From: Crenothrix sp. D3
Lineage (GTDB): Bacteria; Pseudomonadota; Gammaproteobacteria; Methylococcales; Methylomonadaceae
Direction of reading: 5' to 3'
Length of the DNA stretch: 40,538 nt
Assembly (NCBI GenBank): GCA_002134785.1
Contig: MBQZ01000023.1
Span: 1 to 40,538, forward strand
The notes below the pieces were generated by a model. That model worked only from the letters and a program-made list of their open reading frames with translations. It ran no database searches and was not told the DNA's origin. The first letter of the stretch is position 1, and each line of letters begins with the position of its first letter. Positions 1 through 8,375 of the stretch are shown here, piece after piece. The position numbers and the translations under genes are program-made.

Positions 1-89
1 TTTTTTCCAAACCAGCGACGATAGGTCTTTTCATTCAACTTACTGTAACGACTCAGATTGTTATAGGTCGCCCTGCCTCGCAAGCACAT
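1..89 (-). pseudogene. Transposase fragment at left edge (IS4-like), partial
   Basis: On the minus strand an open frame begins with an ATG at 89-87 and runs off the window edge. Its residues include RATYNNLSRYS and EKTYRRWF. I associate this pattern with the N-terminal part of IS4-type transposases (an 'NLSRY ... SEKTYRRWF' region), but this is recognition from memory over only 29 residues. A run of eight C (93-100) lies just upstream and the IS5-family left end begins at 106, so the fragment directly abuts another element. The rest of the gene, if present, is outside the window. Confidence 0.4.
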
Positions 90-105
90 CAACCCCCCCC
101 ATCAA

Positions 106-1132
106 TAGAGATGCTGCCAAATAATTAAACCCCGCCTCCGCTCCTGTGAATGTGTTGATTTTATCTGCACGCTAAATTCAAATTCCACAAACCAGCAGCC
201 AAAAAGATGAATTGATCATCTTGACCATTGCGATTACGGTAAACGTGATGCAAGCAATTCATGCGTTTCAAGCCCGCAAAAACGTGTTCAATCGGCATTC
301 TAAGGGCGGAAATGACGCAATTTTCTGCCTTTTCATCCGCAGTCAGCTGTCTATTTTTGGGCTTTTTCTTGGGCATCATCACGTTTTTAGGGTGGTGTTG
401 AACGCCTTGAAAGCCTTTGTCCAGCCAAAGAGTTTGGTCTGGCGGAATACCTCGAAACGAGGTTTCTTTATCAAAGAGCTTTTTATCGTGATAACGACCT
501 GCCTTGGTAGGGCTTAGAAAAAGACTCTTTTTTTCAGGATTCCCCATGACGATATTTTTGCGCGTATGGCAGCCTTGTTTGCCTGAATAGTGTTTGCGTT
601 GGGTTTTTGCACAGCTTGAACGTTGCGTTCTGCGCTCAGTACTGTCAATCAGCAAATCTTTCTCGTGCGGAAAAAGCTGTAAAAATTCCTCAACACTGCG
701 AATTTTCCGCGCAGGCAACACCTGTTTTTTGCCCAACGCCGTCTCCAAAACAGGCAGCAAGCGTTTGATCCAATCACAACAGTCGCCACTGTCGAGATCA
801 AACAGCATCCCCAGCACATCATACGTCGGATATCATTTCAGATAAATCAGCACGAAAAACAACTCCAGCCGTGCGCTTGCCAGCCTTGGCTTTTTCCCAG
901 CTCCTTTTTTACGCTCACAACCTCGTTTGCTTCTGTCCGCATCCATCGCTTTTTCATACGCGCTATCAAAATCACCCAGTCATTCGTCAAACTGCTTCAG
1001 GGTTAAACCTGTCGTGGCTCTCATTAGGCGTTCTTTTTTGTCAATTCGAGTTAAGTTAAGCATCGTTTTTTCGCTGTTTGTCGCGGTATGGCTAGATTTT
1101 ACTGAATTTAGCAGTATTTGGCAGCAAATCTA
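106..1132 (-). mobile_element. IS5-family insertion sequence, copy 1
   Basis: The element is bounded by imperfect inverted repeats. The left end reads TAGAGATGCTGCCAAATA (106-123) and the right end, read inward, TAGATTTGCTGCCAAATA (1132-1115); 16 of 18 positions match. It carries one transposase frame on the minus strand that nearly fills it. The left end is matched by the outer end of a second copy at 1656, which confirms it as a true terminus. The right end directly abuts the interior of that second copy at 1132/1133. Target duplication cannot be judged because the left flank is unrelated sequence. Confidence 0.8.
161..1063 (-). pseudogene. IS5-family DDE transposase, broken by two TGA codons
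   Basis: Reading from ATG at 1063-1061 gives about 300 codons to the stop at 161. The N-terminal helix-turn-helix region is followed by a DDE nuclease (HTH_Tnp_4 / DDE_Tnp_4 type). DDE residues are visible as LLIDSTERR, WLDKGFQG and PIEHVFAGLKR. Two in-frame TGA codons interrupt the frame: codon 28 (982-980, after LKQFDE) and codon 77 (835-833, after LIYLK). There is no frameshift; the reading frame is otherwise intact, so only the last 218 codons (817-161) form an uninterrupted ORF. The simplest reading is a recently inactivated transposase. Both stops could arise by single-base change from TGG or TGC/TGT. Confidence 0.8.
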
Positions 1133-1600
1133 ACGCAGCGTTCAAGCTGCGCAAAAACCCAGCGCAAACACTATTCAGGCAAACAAGGCTGCCATACGCG
1201 CAAAAATATCGTCATGGGGAATCCTGAAAAAAAGATTCTTTTTCTAAGCCCTACTAAGGCAGGTCGTTATCACGATAAAAAGCTCTTTGATAAAGAAACC
1301 TCGTTTCGAGGTATTCCGCCAGACCGCACTCTTTGGCTGGACAAAGGCTTTCAAGGCGTTCAACACCACCCTAAAAACGTGATGATGCCCAAGAAAAAGC
1401 CCCAAAATGGACAGCTGACTGCGGATGAAAAGGCAGAAAATCGCTTCATTTCCGCGCTTAGAATGCCGATTGAACACGTTTTTGCGGGCTTAAAACGCAT
1501 GAATTGCTTGCGTCATATTTACCGTAATCGCAACGGTCAAGATGATCAATTCATCTTTTTAACTGCTGGGTTGTGGAATTTGAATTTAGCGGGCAGATAA
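1118..1600 (+). pseudogene. IS5-family transposase, C-terminal half only
   Basis: The 160-codon open frame is nearly identical to the last 150 or so residues of the copy 1 transposase, with scattered substitutions (for example KKI for KKS, RHI for HHV, QNG for KNR). It keeps the second D (WLDKGFQG) and the E (PIEHVFAGLKR) of the catalytic triad. The first D, in DSTERR, is lost with the N-terminal half. The first five codons are read from the terminal repeat of copy 1, so the apparent ATG is an accident of the junction. It is not expected to be functional. Confidence 0.75.
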
Positions 1601-1656
1601 AATCAACACATTCACAGGAGCGGTGGCTGGGTTTTAATTATTTGGCAGCATCTCTA
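1133..1656 (+). mobile_element. IS5-family insertion sequence, copy 2, 5'-truncated
   Basis: This is the distal part of a second copy of the same element, facing the other way. From 1133 it matches copy 1 starting inside the transposase at the QRSSCAKTQRKHYSGKQG region. The match continues past the stop codon to the terminal TTGGCAGCATCTCTA at 1656. Its 5' half is missing: copy 1 abuts it exactly at 1132/1133, and the sequence left of copy 1 is not the missing half. This suggests copy 1 inserted into copy 2, followed by deletion or rearrangement on the left side. Confidence 0.75.
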
Positions 1657-1854
1657 GTGAAGGTTGAAGACGTATACCTGAAGGGATATACCAACGTTAC
1701 TGCCGTGGTTGACGGACTACTTCTTGTTTTAAGACGGCATCAATCGCTAGGCTATGAGACACCCAAAGCAGTGTACCTCACTGCAACAGGCAGCGGTGCA
1801 AAGATTGTGGATAGGTTCAGTAGTGGGCGGAAAGTAATATTACCCGCTGGATAA
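1657..1854 (+). pseudogene. IS3-family transposase relic (C-terminal end)
   Basis: The translation contains VEDVYLKGYTNVTA, RRHQSLGYETPKAVY and GSGAKIVDRF. These match the well-known end of IS3-family OrfB transposases, whose usual form is 'YN..RPHQSLGY.TP..VY'. Between the two conserved blocks the frame reads LLLVLRRHQ, but the adjacent frame reads YFLFY, so a small deletion or frameshift has removed the normal 'YFxxYNxxR' link. The fragment begins exactly where IS5 copy 2 ends, suggesting that the IS5 element inserted into an older IS3 element. The open frame extends upstream into the IS5 sequence only by chance. Confidence 0.65.
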
Positions 1855-1886
1855 TTGGGGCAGTGCCAACCAGCTGCGGTTTAAAA

Positions 1887-2040
1887 GGGCGTTGGTGCAT
1901 AAATAAAACATTTATCAATCAATACGTTACTTTGTTTTTTTGATGAAAACCGTTCATTTTTCTGCTATATAAGAAATTTATGATGAATAATCTCTTTGTT
2001 TTTTATAATGTTACATGATTTTATTTATGCACCAACGCCC
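1887..2040. mobile_element. MITE-like element with 22-bp terminal inverted repeats
   Basis: Perfect 22-bp inverted repeats lie at 1887-1908 (starting GGGCGTTGGTGCATAAAT) and 2019-2040 (the reverse complement, ending ACCAACGCCC). They flank 110 bp of AT-rich DNA with no coding capacity. Both flanks carry a run of at least four A, which could be a short target duplication but is low-complexity. Size and structure fit a non-autonomous miniature transposon; I cannot name the parent element. It lies between the IS relics and xfp. Confidence 0.65.
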
Positions 2041-2077
2041 AAAAAATTGTCTGGACAATGGAGGCCAATATACTAAC

Positions 2078-2098
2078 CCACCAGCTTTTAGCTGGTGG
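2078..2098. repeat. Short perfect hairpin upstream of xfp
   Basis: Arms CCACCAGC (2078-2085) and GCTGGTGG (2091-2098) enclose a TTTTA loop. No T-run follows in either direction, so it is not a clear terminator. Its form resembles the subterminal hairpins of IS200/IS605 elements or REP-like palindromes, or it could act in the xfp leader transcript. Confidence 0.5.
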
Positions 2099-2232
2099 TT
2101 GTTAAGTATTTACTAGGAACACGCGTTAAAAGCAAAACGTTAAAGTAATACCATCGTAATAATTATGTGTAATATATAGTGCATTTTATGGAGCATTCCT
2201 TATTATATTTTTTAATCTATTAGGAGAAAGTT

Positions 2233-4611
2233 ATGACAATATCGACTGACATCACTCCGCTGACAGCGGATGAAATACAAAAAATCAATGCTTATTGGCG
2301 AGCGTGTAATTATATAGCCGCTGGTATGATTTACTTACGCGATAATCCTTTGTTAAAAGAACCGCTGAAACCAGAACACATTAAAAACCGTTTGCTGGGG
2401 CATTGGGGTTCTAGTCCTGGTTTGAGTTTTGCCTATATTCATATTAATCGTTTGATTAAAAAATATGATTTGAATGCCATTTTTATGGCGGGGCCAGGGC
2501 ATGGCGCACCTGGTGTGTTGGCACCTGTGTATTTAGAAAGCACTTATTCAGAAATTTACCCCAACAAAGGGGAAGATGAGGAAGGTTTATTACAGTTTTT
2601 TAAAGAGTTTTCTTTTCCTGGTGGTATTGGTAGTCACTGTACCCCTGAAACTCCAGGGTCAATTCATGAAGGCGGCGAGTTAGGTTATAGCGTCTCTCAT
2701 GCGTTTGGCGCGGCATTCGATAATCCTGATTTAATTGTCACCGTCATGGTCGGTGATGGGGAATCAGAAACGGGCCCATTAGCCACTTCTTGGCATTCCA
2801 ATAAATTTTTAAATCCGATTCGTGATGGCGCGGTGTTACCGATTCTGCATTTGAATGGTTATAAAATTAATAATCCAACGTTGTTATCACGCATTTCGCA
2901 CGAAGAATTAGAAAATCTGTTTAAAGGCTATGGTTATACGCCTTATTTTGTTGAGGGCAGCGATCCTGAAACGATGCACGCGCTCATGGCAGATGTATTG
3001 GAACAATGCGTCGTTGAAATTCGCCGCGTTCAAGCAGAAGCGCGTAGTACAGGTGTTGCCAGCCGTCCACGCTGGCCAATGATAGTCTTGCGTAGCCCTA
3101 AAGGTTGGACTGGCCCTAAAGAAGTGGATGGGCATAAAGTGGAAGGTTTTTGGCGTTCACATCAAGTGCCATTAGCCAGTATTAAAGACAAACCTGAGCA
3201 TTTAACCGCCTTGGAAACATGGCTACACAGCTATAAACCCGAAGAATTATTTGATGCTAACGGCACACTGATTGCGGAATTAAAAGCACTAGCTCCACAA
3301 GGTACACGTCGCATGAGTTCAAATCCTCATGCTAACGGTGGTTTGTTGCGTAAAGCCTTGCGTATGCCTGATTTCAAAGATTATCAATTAGCATTAGCCG
3401 CACCAGGTAAAGTCAGTGCTGAAAATACGCGTCCGTTAGGTAAATTTTTGCGTGACATTATGCGCGACAATATGACGAACTTCCGCGTTTTTGGCCCCGA
3501 TGAAAACAGCTCTAACAAGCTGGATGATATTTATGCTGTCAGTAAAAAAACATGGTTAGCCGATTATTTACCTGAAGATGCCGATGGTGGTGAATTATCA
3601 CCTGACGGTCGCGTTATGGAAATGCTCTCTGAGCATACCTTAGAAGGTTGGCTGGAAGGTTATTTATTAACAGGTCGTCATGGTTTCTTTTCGACTTATG
3701 AAGCGTTTGTTCACGTCATTGATTCGATGTTTAATCAACACGCAAAATGGCTGGCAATGTCCAGTGCTGTGCCTTGGCGCGCGCCTGTGTCGTCATTAAA
3801 CTTGCTGATTACTTCTACCGTTTGGCGACAAGATCATAATGGCTTCACTCATCAAGATCCAGGATTCTTGGATTTAGTGGTCAATAAAAGCCCAGCGGTC
3901 ACACGCATTTATTTACCACCTGACGTGAACTGTTTGCTATCTGTGGCGGATCATTGTTTGAAAAGTACCGATTACATCAACGTAATTGTGTCTGACAAAC
4001 AAAAACATTTGCAGTATTTAGACATGGATGCAGCGGTTAAGCATTGCACTAAAGGCATCGGTATTTGGGAATGGGCAAGTAATGATGCGGGTGTAGAACC
4101 TGATTTAGTGATTGCCACGGCGGGTGATATTCCCACTAAAGAAGGCTTAGCGGCCGTGGTTTTACTGCGTGAAAACTTCCCTGATTTGAAAGTTCGCTTT
4201 ATTAACGTGGTCGATTTATACAAATTAGTGCCTAGTTCTGAGCATCCACATGGGTTATCGGATCGTGATTTTGATAGTTTATTTACCAAAAATAAACCTG
4301 TTATTTTCAACTTCCACGGTTATCCTTGGTTGATTCATCGCTTAACTTACCGTCGTAATAATCACCCTAATTTCCACGTCCGTGGTTACAAAGAAAAAGG
4401 CAGTATCAATACGCCGCTGGAATTAGCGATACAAAATGAAACTGACCGTTTCAGTTTGGCAATTGATGCCATAGACCGACTTCCTGCTCTGCAAGTTGCA
4501 GGGGCGCACGTCAAAGAAAAACTGCGGAATCAGCAAATTGAATGTCGTAACTATGCCTACGAGCATGGCATAGACAAGCCTGAAGACGATCAGTGGATTT
4601 GGCCTTACTAA
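2233..4611 (+). CDS. xfp: Phosphoketolase (xylulose-5-P/fructose-6-P)
   Basis: Thiamine-diphosphate enzyme that splits xylulose 5-phosphate (and often fructose 6-phosphate) with phosphate to acetyl phosphate plus glyceraldehyde 3-phosphate (or erythrose 4-phosphate). At 792 residues it has the full family length. Visible motifs are GPGHGAPG (about residue 86), [18 protein letters not shown] (about 134), the ThDP/Mg site [20 protein letters not shown] (about 174), KGWTGP (about 295) and [10 protein letters not shown] (about 537). The start is supported by a strong ribosome site, AGGAGA, six bases upstream. The gene stands alone, with a hairpin terminator after it. In a methanotroph it would draw sugar phosphates from the RuMP cycle to acetyl phosphate; that role is inference. 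Substrate preference cannot be read from sequence. Confidence 0.96.
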   Translation: MTISTDITPLTADEIQKINAYWRACNYIAAGMIYLRDNPLLKEPLKPEHIKNRLLGHWGSSPGLSFAYIHINRLIKKYDLNAIFMAGPGHGAPGVLAPVYLESTYSEIYPNKGEDEEGLLQFFKEFSFPGGIGSHCTPETPGSIHEGGELGYSVSHAFGAAFDNPDLIVTVMVGDGESETGPLATSWHSNKFLNPIRDGAVLPILHLNGYKINNPTLLSRISHEELENLFKGYGYTPYFVEGSDPETMHALMADVLEQCVVEIRRVQAEARSTGVASRPRWPMIVLRSPKGWTGPKEVDGHKVEGFWRSHQVPLASIKDKPEHLTALETWLHSYKPEELFDANGTLIAELKALAPQGTRRMSSNPHANGGLLRKALRMPDFKDYQLALAAPGKVSAENTRPLGKFLRDIMRDNMTNFRVFGPDENSSNKLDDIYAVSKKTWLADYLPEDADGGELSPDGRVMEMLSEHTLEGWLEGYLLTGRHGFFSTYEAFVHVIDSMFNQHAKWLAMSSAVPWRAPVSSLNLLITSTVWRQDHNGFTHQDPGFLDLVVNKSPAVTRIYLPPDVNCLLSVADHCLKSTDYINVIVSDKQKHLQYLDMDAAVKHCTKGIGIWEWASNDAGVEPDLVIATAGDIPTKEGLAAVVLLRENFPDLKVRFINVVDLYKLVPSSEHPHGLSDRDFDSLFTKNKPVIFNFHGYPWLIHRLTYRRNNHPNFHVRGYKEKGSINTPLELAIQNETDRFSLAIDAIDRLPALQVAGAHVKEKLRNQQIECRNYAYEHGIDKPEDDQWIWPY

Positions 4612-4630
4612 ACTAATCATTTGTAAGATG

Positions 4631-4652
4631 GGTTTCGGCAGTAGCTGAAACC
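4631..4652 (+). terminator. Hairpin terminator candidate after xfp
   Basis: GGTTTCGGC (4631-4639) pairs with GCTGAAACC (4644-4652), with one G-U pair and an AGTA loop. It lies 20 bp after the xfp stop and is followed by TATTT, a weak T tract. It separates xfp from the next gene. Confidence 0.5.
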
Positions 4653-4689
4653 TATTTCGTATAGAAAAATCAATTACAAGGAAGACACC

Positions 4690-5061
4690 ATGAAGAATAT
4701 TTTAGTCGCGATTATTGTCATTGTTGTCAGCGTTGTAGGCTGTGACAAACAATCAAGTGATGAAAATAAAACGGCTAGCAATACCAAGAGTGACACCATT
4801 GGAAAAGCGGTTGTCAACACCGCCCTACAAGTTTCCGAGCTGGATGTAAACGCGCTTTCAGGCATCACTGAAAAACTCAAAGGCTCTTGTGCTAAAAACA
4901 AATACGGACTTAGCGAAGATCAGTGCATCCAAGCAATTGAAGAGAGAAAAGATGTTTGTATGCAGGAAACAGCACAAAAGTTTCCAGGTCAGTTGTCAAA
5001 TGTTGACAGAATGCAAGAGGTGGTTTCCAGCCATTTAGATTGCCTATTTCAAAAAAAATAA
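4690..5061 (+). CDS. Small putative lipoprotein, unknown function
   Basis: A 123-residue protein I do not recognise. Residues 3-17 are strongly hydrophobic and end in VVGC, with Cys18 as a plausible lipidated cysteine (lipobox variant). The mature part is polar and Ser/Lys/Asn-rich at first. It then carries four further cysteines (in SCAKN, DQCIQ, DVCMQ, LDCLF) that could form two disulfides in the periplasm. A ribosome site (AAGGAAG) lies seven bases before the ATG. The next gene follows 40 bp later on the same strand, so the two may be co-transcribed. Confidence 0.65.
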   Translation: MKNILVAIIVIVVSVVGCDKQSSDENKTASNTKSDTIGKAVVNTALQVSELDVNALSGITEKLKGSCAKNKYGLSEDQCIQAIEERKDVCMQETAQKFPGQLSNVDRMQEVVSSHLDCLFQKK

Positions 5062-5101
5062 CGTGATAAGGTACCCTAATTGGCTAATTTAGGATAAAAA
5101 T

Positions 5102-5821
5102 GTGTTTTCAATAATACCAAGAATTATCACCACAACGTTTATTATTCTAATAACCATTGGTTTAAGTTGGCTGTTTTTTACTGACAAACTATCATTAATT
5201 CGTCAGGAAACGATTGAAAAAGATTTTAGTCAGATTGTGAACATAGATGGAAAAGATGAGTATGTTGTCGCTGAACTTACAACCAATGAAGACTTTACAA
5301 CACAAAAATATACCTATGTAGGCGGGCTGCCCGTCGGGGATACCACGGTAAATCTTTCATTGGTTGCTCATTATAAGTATTACCTCAAGTTTGCCGAGTT
5401 AACACTTAATGTTGAAAATGAGACTGTTTTTTTTCATGTTCCAAAATTGTACTTATCTACCCCAGTTGCTTTTGATTTTTCAACAGTACAAGAAAATTCG
5501 AGTGAATTTTTATTTGGAGCAGACGGCACAGAACTTCTTAACCAACTAAAAAACGAGGTTTCTGGGAAATTAATAGCTAAAGGGAAATTACAAATTGGCG
5601 TTGCGTATGACAAGGCGGCAAAAGCATTGGCTGATAATTTTAATGCCCATTTTCAAAAAAATGGGCATGGTCGGTACTATAAAAATATAGTAGTAGTTTT
5701 TTCTAGTGAACATAGCCAGTCACAAAGACAGTTTAACTATAACAATAGTTTTTGTGGAAAAGAATCATGCCTAATGGAACTTGATTTAGGAAGGGGAGGG
5801 GTTCTTACTATTAATCCGTAA
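5102..5821 (+). CDS. Unknown single-pass membrane-anchored protein
   Basis: A 239-residue protein starting with GTG; an ATG one base upstream opens a frame that stops after four codons, so it is not the start. Residues 8-26 form one hydrophobic segment (TTTFIILITIGLSWLFF), followed by a polar extracytoplasmic domain rich in beta-type sequence. Two cysteines near the C-terminus (FCGKESCL) could pair. Its layout recalls anchored DUF4230-like proteins, but I cannot assign a family. Its AT-rich character and isolation, beside the small lipoprotein and a repeat element, hint at an accessory pair. Confidence 0.6.
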   Translation: MFSIIPRIITTTFIILITIGLSWLFFTDKLSLIRQETIEKDFSQIVNIDGKDEYVVAELTTNEDFTTQKYTYVGGLPVGDTTVNLSLVAHYKYYLKFAELTLNVENETVFFHVPKLYLSTPVAFDFSTVQENSSEFLFGADGTELLNQLKNEVSGKLIAKGKLQIGVAYDKAAKALADNFNAHFQKNGHGRYYKNIVVVFSSEHSQSQRQFNYNNSFCGKESCLMELDLGRGGVLTINP

Positions 5822-5863
5822 AATGAATGATTGTAGGCTGGGATGAGCTACGAACCCCAGTTA

Positions 5864-5978
5864 ATCGTTACAACGCTCTGCGTTTTAACGCCACCGAAGA
5901 CGCTCTAGCGTCTTCATGATGTGTTACGGGACGCTGGAGCGTCCACTCACGCATTCCTTTGCTGCGCGTTGGAACGAT
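5864..5978. repeat. Nested palindromic repeat element upstream of pgi
   Basis: Outer imperfect arms lie at 5864-5880 (ATCGTTACAACGCTCTG) and 5962-5978 (CTGCGCGTTGGAACGAT), 14 of 17 positions pairing. Inside are two small hairpins: GAAGACGCT/AGCGTCTTC (5896-5915) and GGACGCT/AGCGTCC (5929-5944). This looks like a dispersed intergenic repeat family rather than a regulatory site. A chance open frame links it in frame to pgi, which would mislead automatic start prediction. Confidence 0.6.
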
Positions 5979-6007
5979 GTGTTTTCTCCACTGCCATTCC
6001 CACGCGG

Positions 6008-6013
6008 TATAAT
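6008..6013 (+). promoter_or_regulatory. Possible -10 box for pgi
   Basis: A perfect TATAAT sits 70 bp before the chosen pgi start and just outside the repeat element. No good -35 match is visible at the right distance. If it is the promoter, transcription would begin near 6020, which excludes the far-upstream in-frame ATG at 5916. Confidence 0.3.
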
Positions 6014-6077
6014 TTTTGCTTTACAATTAGCATCCATGATTAACCCTCTTAAAAACACTCTAGCACACACAGGCACT

Positions 6078-7661
6078 ATGAATAATCAAGAACTTTGGCA
6101 ACGTTACCAAGACTGGCTGTATTTTCACGAAAGCCTTGGACTGTATTTAGATGTGAGTCGAATGCGTTTCGATGAAGATTTTTTGGCGATGATCCAGCCA
6201 AAATTTACTCAAGCATTTCAAGATATGTTGGCATTAGAAACGGGTGCGATTGCGAATCCCGATGAAAATAGAATGGTGGGTCATTACTGGTTACGCGCTC
6301 CTGAACTCGCTCCAGCAGGTCTAAGTCAAGAAATTACCGCCGCTGTAGAGCAAATTGAAGCGTTTGTGACAAAGATCCATAACGGGTCGATTTGTCCACC
6401 GAACGCACCAAAATTTACCGATATTATTTTTATTGGCATCGGCGGCTCAGCATTGGGGCCGCAATTTGTTGCCGAAGCATTAGCACCTGATTTTCCGCCG
6501 TTACTCACGCATTTTATTGATAACACCGATCCTGCGGGTATCGACCGAATTTTGCATCGCTTGCATGATAGCCTAGCCCATACCTTGGTTATTGTCGCCA
6601 GTAAATCAGGCGGCACACCTGAAACCCGCAACGGCATGGTAGAAGTTAGACACGCCTACCAGCAACAAGGTTTAGATTTTCCTCGTTATGCAGTCGCTGT
6701 CACCATGCAGGGCAGTAAAATGGATGAGATAGAACGTCATGAACATTGGCTAGCAAGTTTCCCGATGTTTGATTGGGTCGGTGGTCGTACCTCAGAAATG
6801 TCAGCGGTCGGTTTATTGTCAGCGGCGTTGATAGGCATTGATATTCGTGCGCTGTTGGAAGGTGCGAAAATCATGGATGAAGCCACGCGTATTCACGATA
6901 TTAAACGCAATCCTGCCGCCTTGCTGGCGTTGTCTTGGTATCATTCAGGGCATGGTAAAGGCGAAAAAGACATGGTGATTTTGGCTTACAAAGATAGCTT
7001 ATTGTTATTTTCGCGTTATTTACAACAGCTAGTCATGGAATCTTTAGGCAAAGAGTTGGATTTAGACGGCAACGTCGTTCATCAAGGCATTACCGTTTAT
7101 GGCAATAAAGGCTCTACCGATCAACACGCTTATGTGCAGCAACTGCGCGAAGGCGTGGTCAATTTTTTCGTCACCTTCATCGAAGTATTAAAAGACCGCA
7201 ATGGCGTGTCTATTGAAGTTGAACCTGATGCTACTACGGGTGATTTTCTCTCTGGTTTTATGCAGGGTACGCGGGAAGCACTGTATGAAAATGAGCGTGA
7301 TTCCATTACCGTGACTATTAATCAAGTCGATGCTAAAACTATTGGTGCATTAATTGCTTTGTATGAGCGAGCGGTGGGTTTTTATGGCTCATTAGTGCAT
7401 ATCAACGCCTATCATCAACCAGGTGTCGAAGCGGGCAAAAAAGTTGCCTGCACCTTGCTGGTCTTACAACGCGATATTTTAGCGGCGTTAAGAGCAGCCG
7501 AGCAGCCGTTATCATTAAGCCAATTGGCAGAAAAAGTCGGTGCGATTGAACAAATTGAAATTGTTTATAAAATTGTGCGTCATTTAGCGGCAAACAACCG
7601 TGGCGTTACCTTACAAGGCGATTTAACCCAGCCCAGTGAACTAAGCGTTTGCTACCACTAG
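6078..7661 (+). CDS. pgi: Glucose-6-phosphate isomerase
   Basis: Interconverts glucose 6-phosphate and fructose 6-phosphate in the cytoplasm. From ATG 6078 it is 527 residues, normal for the shorter bacterial/cyanobacterial-type enzyme. Motifs are [14 protein letters not shown] (about residue 117), the phosphate loop [13 protein letters not shown] (about 175), [15 protein letters not shown] (about 234) and [17 protein letters not shown], with an active-site His and the conserved [11 protein letters not shown] near the C-terminus supplies a conserved Lys. The frame is open from 5916, but that part is repeat DNA; an alternative in-frame ATG is 6036. The start [14 protein letters not shown] was chosen because it begins the family homology. 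The next gene follows after 25 bp, suggesting an operon. In a RuMP methanotroph it connects assimilated fructose 6-phosphate to glucose phosphates. Confidence 0.95.
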   Translation: MNNQELWQRYQDWLYFHESLGLYLDVSRMRFDEDFLAMIQPKFTQAFQDMLALETGAIANPDENRMVGHYWLRAPELAPAGLSQEITAAVEQIEAFVTKIHNGSICPPNAPKFTDIIFIGIGGSALGPQFVAEALAPDFPPLLTHFIDNTDPAGIDRILHRLHDSLAHTLVIVASKSGGTPETRNGMVEVRHAYQQQGLDFPRYAVAVTMQGSKMDEIERHEHWLASFPMFDWVGGRTSEMSAVGLLSAALIGIDIRALLEGAKIMDEATRIHDIKRNPAALLALSWYHSGHGKGEKDMVILAYKDSLLLFSRYLQQLVMESLGKELDLDGNVVHQGITVYGNKGSTDQHAYVQQLREGVVNFFVTFIEVLKDRNGVSIEVEPDATTGDFLSGFMQGTREALYENERDSITVTINQVDAKTIGALIALYERAVGFYGSLVHINAYHQPGVEAGKKVACTLLVLQRDILAALRAAEQPLSLSQLAEKVGAIEQIEIVYKIVRHLAANNRGVTLQGDLTQPSELSVCYH

Positions 7662-7686
7662 CCCATTAATCAACGAGATTATTATT

Positions 7687-8325
7687 GTGAGTCTAAAACT
7701 TTATTTTTTACGCCACGGCGAAACCCCATATAGCCAAGAAGGCGCGTTTTGCGGTACGTTAGATGCAGAGTTAACGCCTGAAGGTCATTTGATGGCACAG
7801 GCGTTTGCTGATACTTATAGTGCGATTAATTGGACAGATGTGTATGTGAGTCCGATGAAACGTACCATTGCCACCGCACAGCCCTTGTGTGATGCCATTG
7901 CTAAACCCATGCAAATTCGCGACGGTCTTAAAGAAATAAATTATGGTGAATGGGAGAGTCAAGACTTAGACCATATCAAACAAAACTACGAGCAGGATTA
8001 TATTCATTGGATGACTGAGCCTGCATGGAATGCACCCACAGGCGGTGAAACATCGGTACAGATTGCTAACCGTGCAATGGCAGTAATTGCGGAAATTGAA
8101 GCTAAATACAGCGACGGCAATATACTTATTGTGTCTCATAAAGCCACCATTCGTATCATTATCTGTAGCTTATTAGGCATGGATATTGGGCGTTATCGTG
8201 ATCGTGTCAACGCGTTGGCAGGTTCTGTTAGTATCATTAAGTTTGCGACTTATGGCCCGATGTTGGAAGTATTAGGCGACCGTCATTATATGCCTGAGCA
8301 GTTGCGTAATCGGACAGGCACTTAA
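7687..8325 (+). CDS. Histidine phosphatase / phosphoglycerate mutase family protein
   Basis: 212 residues of the histidine-phosphatase (PGAM-like) superfamily. The catalytic motif FLRHGETPYS is at residues 7-16, with a second conserved arginine in SPMKRTIATAQ, an acid residue in INYGEWES and the second catalytic His in IVSHKATIR. The start is GTG at 7687, giving MSLKLYFLRHG. It lies 25 bp after pgi and is probably co-transcribed. The family includes cofactor-dependent phosphoglycerate mutase-like enzymes, fructose-2,6-bisphosphatase-like and other sugar-phosphate phosphatases. Length and the GETPYSQEGAFCG segment fit the GpmB/CobC-like branch, so the substrate is uncertain. Linkage to pgi suggests a sugar-phosphate substrate. 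Confidence 0.85.
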   Translation: MSLKLYFLRHGETPYSQEGAFCGTLDAELTPEGHLMAQAFADTYSAINWTDVYVSPMKRTIATAQPLCDAIAKPMQIRDGLKEINYGEWESQDLDHIKQNYEQDYIHWMTEPAWNAPTGGETSVQIANRAMAVIAEIEAKYSDGNILIVSHKATIRIIICSLLGMDIGRYRDRVNALAGSVSIIKFATYGPMLEVLGDRHYMPEQLRNRTGT

Positions 8326-8332
8326 CTAATCC

Positions 8333-8375
8333 CCACAGGGTTATCCACAAATTTTGTGGATAACCCTGTGGATAA
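8333..8375. promoter_or_regulatory. Cluster of three perfect DnaA boxes in a long palindrome
   Basis: The consensus DnaA box TTATCCACA occurs exactly at 8341-8349 on the plus strand and at 8355-8363 and 8367-8375 on the minus strand. The first two sit in a perfect palindrome with 19-bp arms (8333-8351 and 8353-8371) around one base. The site lies between two convergent genes. It could bind DnaA or, as a hairpin in RNA, terminate transcription from both sides. No dnaA, dnaN, mnmG or rpmH gene is nearby, so oriC is not supported by gene context. Confidence 0.6.

Larger units (their letters stand above)
1855..2232. other. Non-coding stretch upstream of xfp
   Basis: No gene is visible here. The stretch holds the MITE-like element (1887-2040), a hairpin at 2078-2098 and an AT-rich run before xfp. 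No convincing -35/-10 pair stands out. A good ribosome binding site (TTAGGAGAAAG, 2220-2230) sits directly before the xfp ATG. Confidence 0.6.

Noticed and set aside
3972-4310. 112-codon minus-strand frame within xfp
   Set aside because: Shadow of the conserved phosphoketolase frame.
5643-5668. Hairpin GCCCAT...ATGGGC
   Set aside because: It lies within the coding frame of the 239-residue protein and has no T-run; probably chance.
5916-6077. N-terminal extension of pgi
   Set aside because: The sequence is repeat DNA with palindromes and a TATAAT; the family homology starts at [10 protein letters not shown] (6078).
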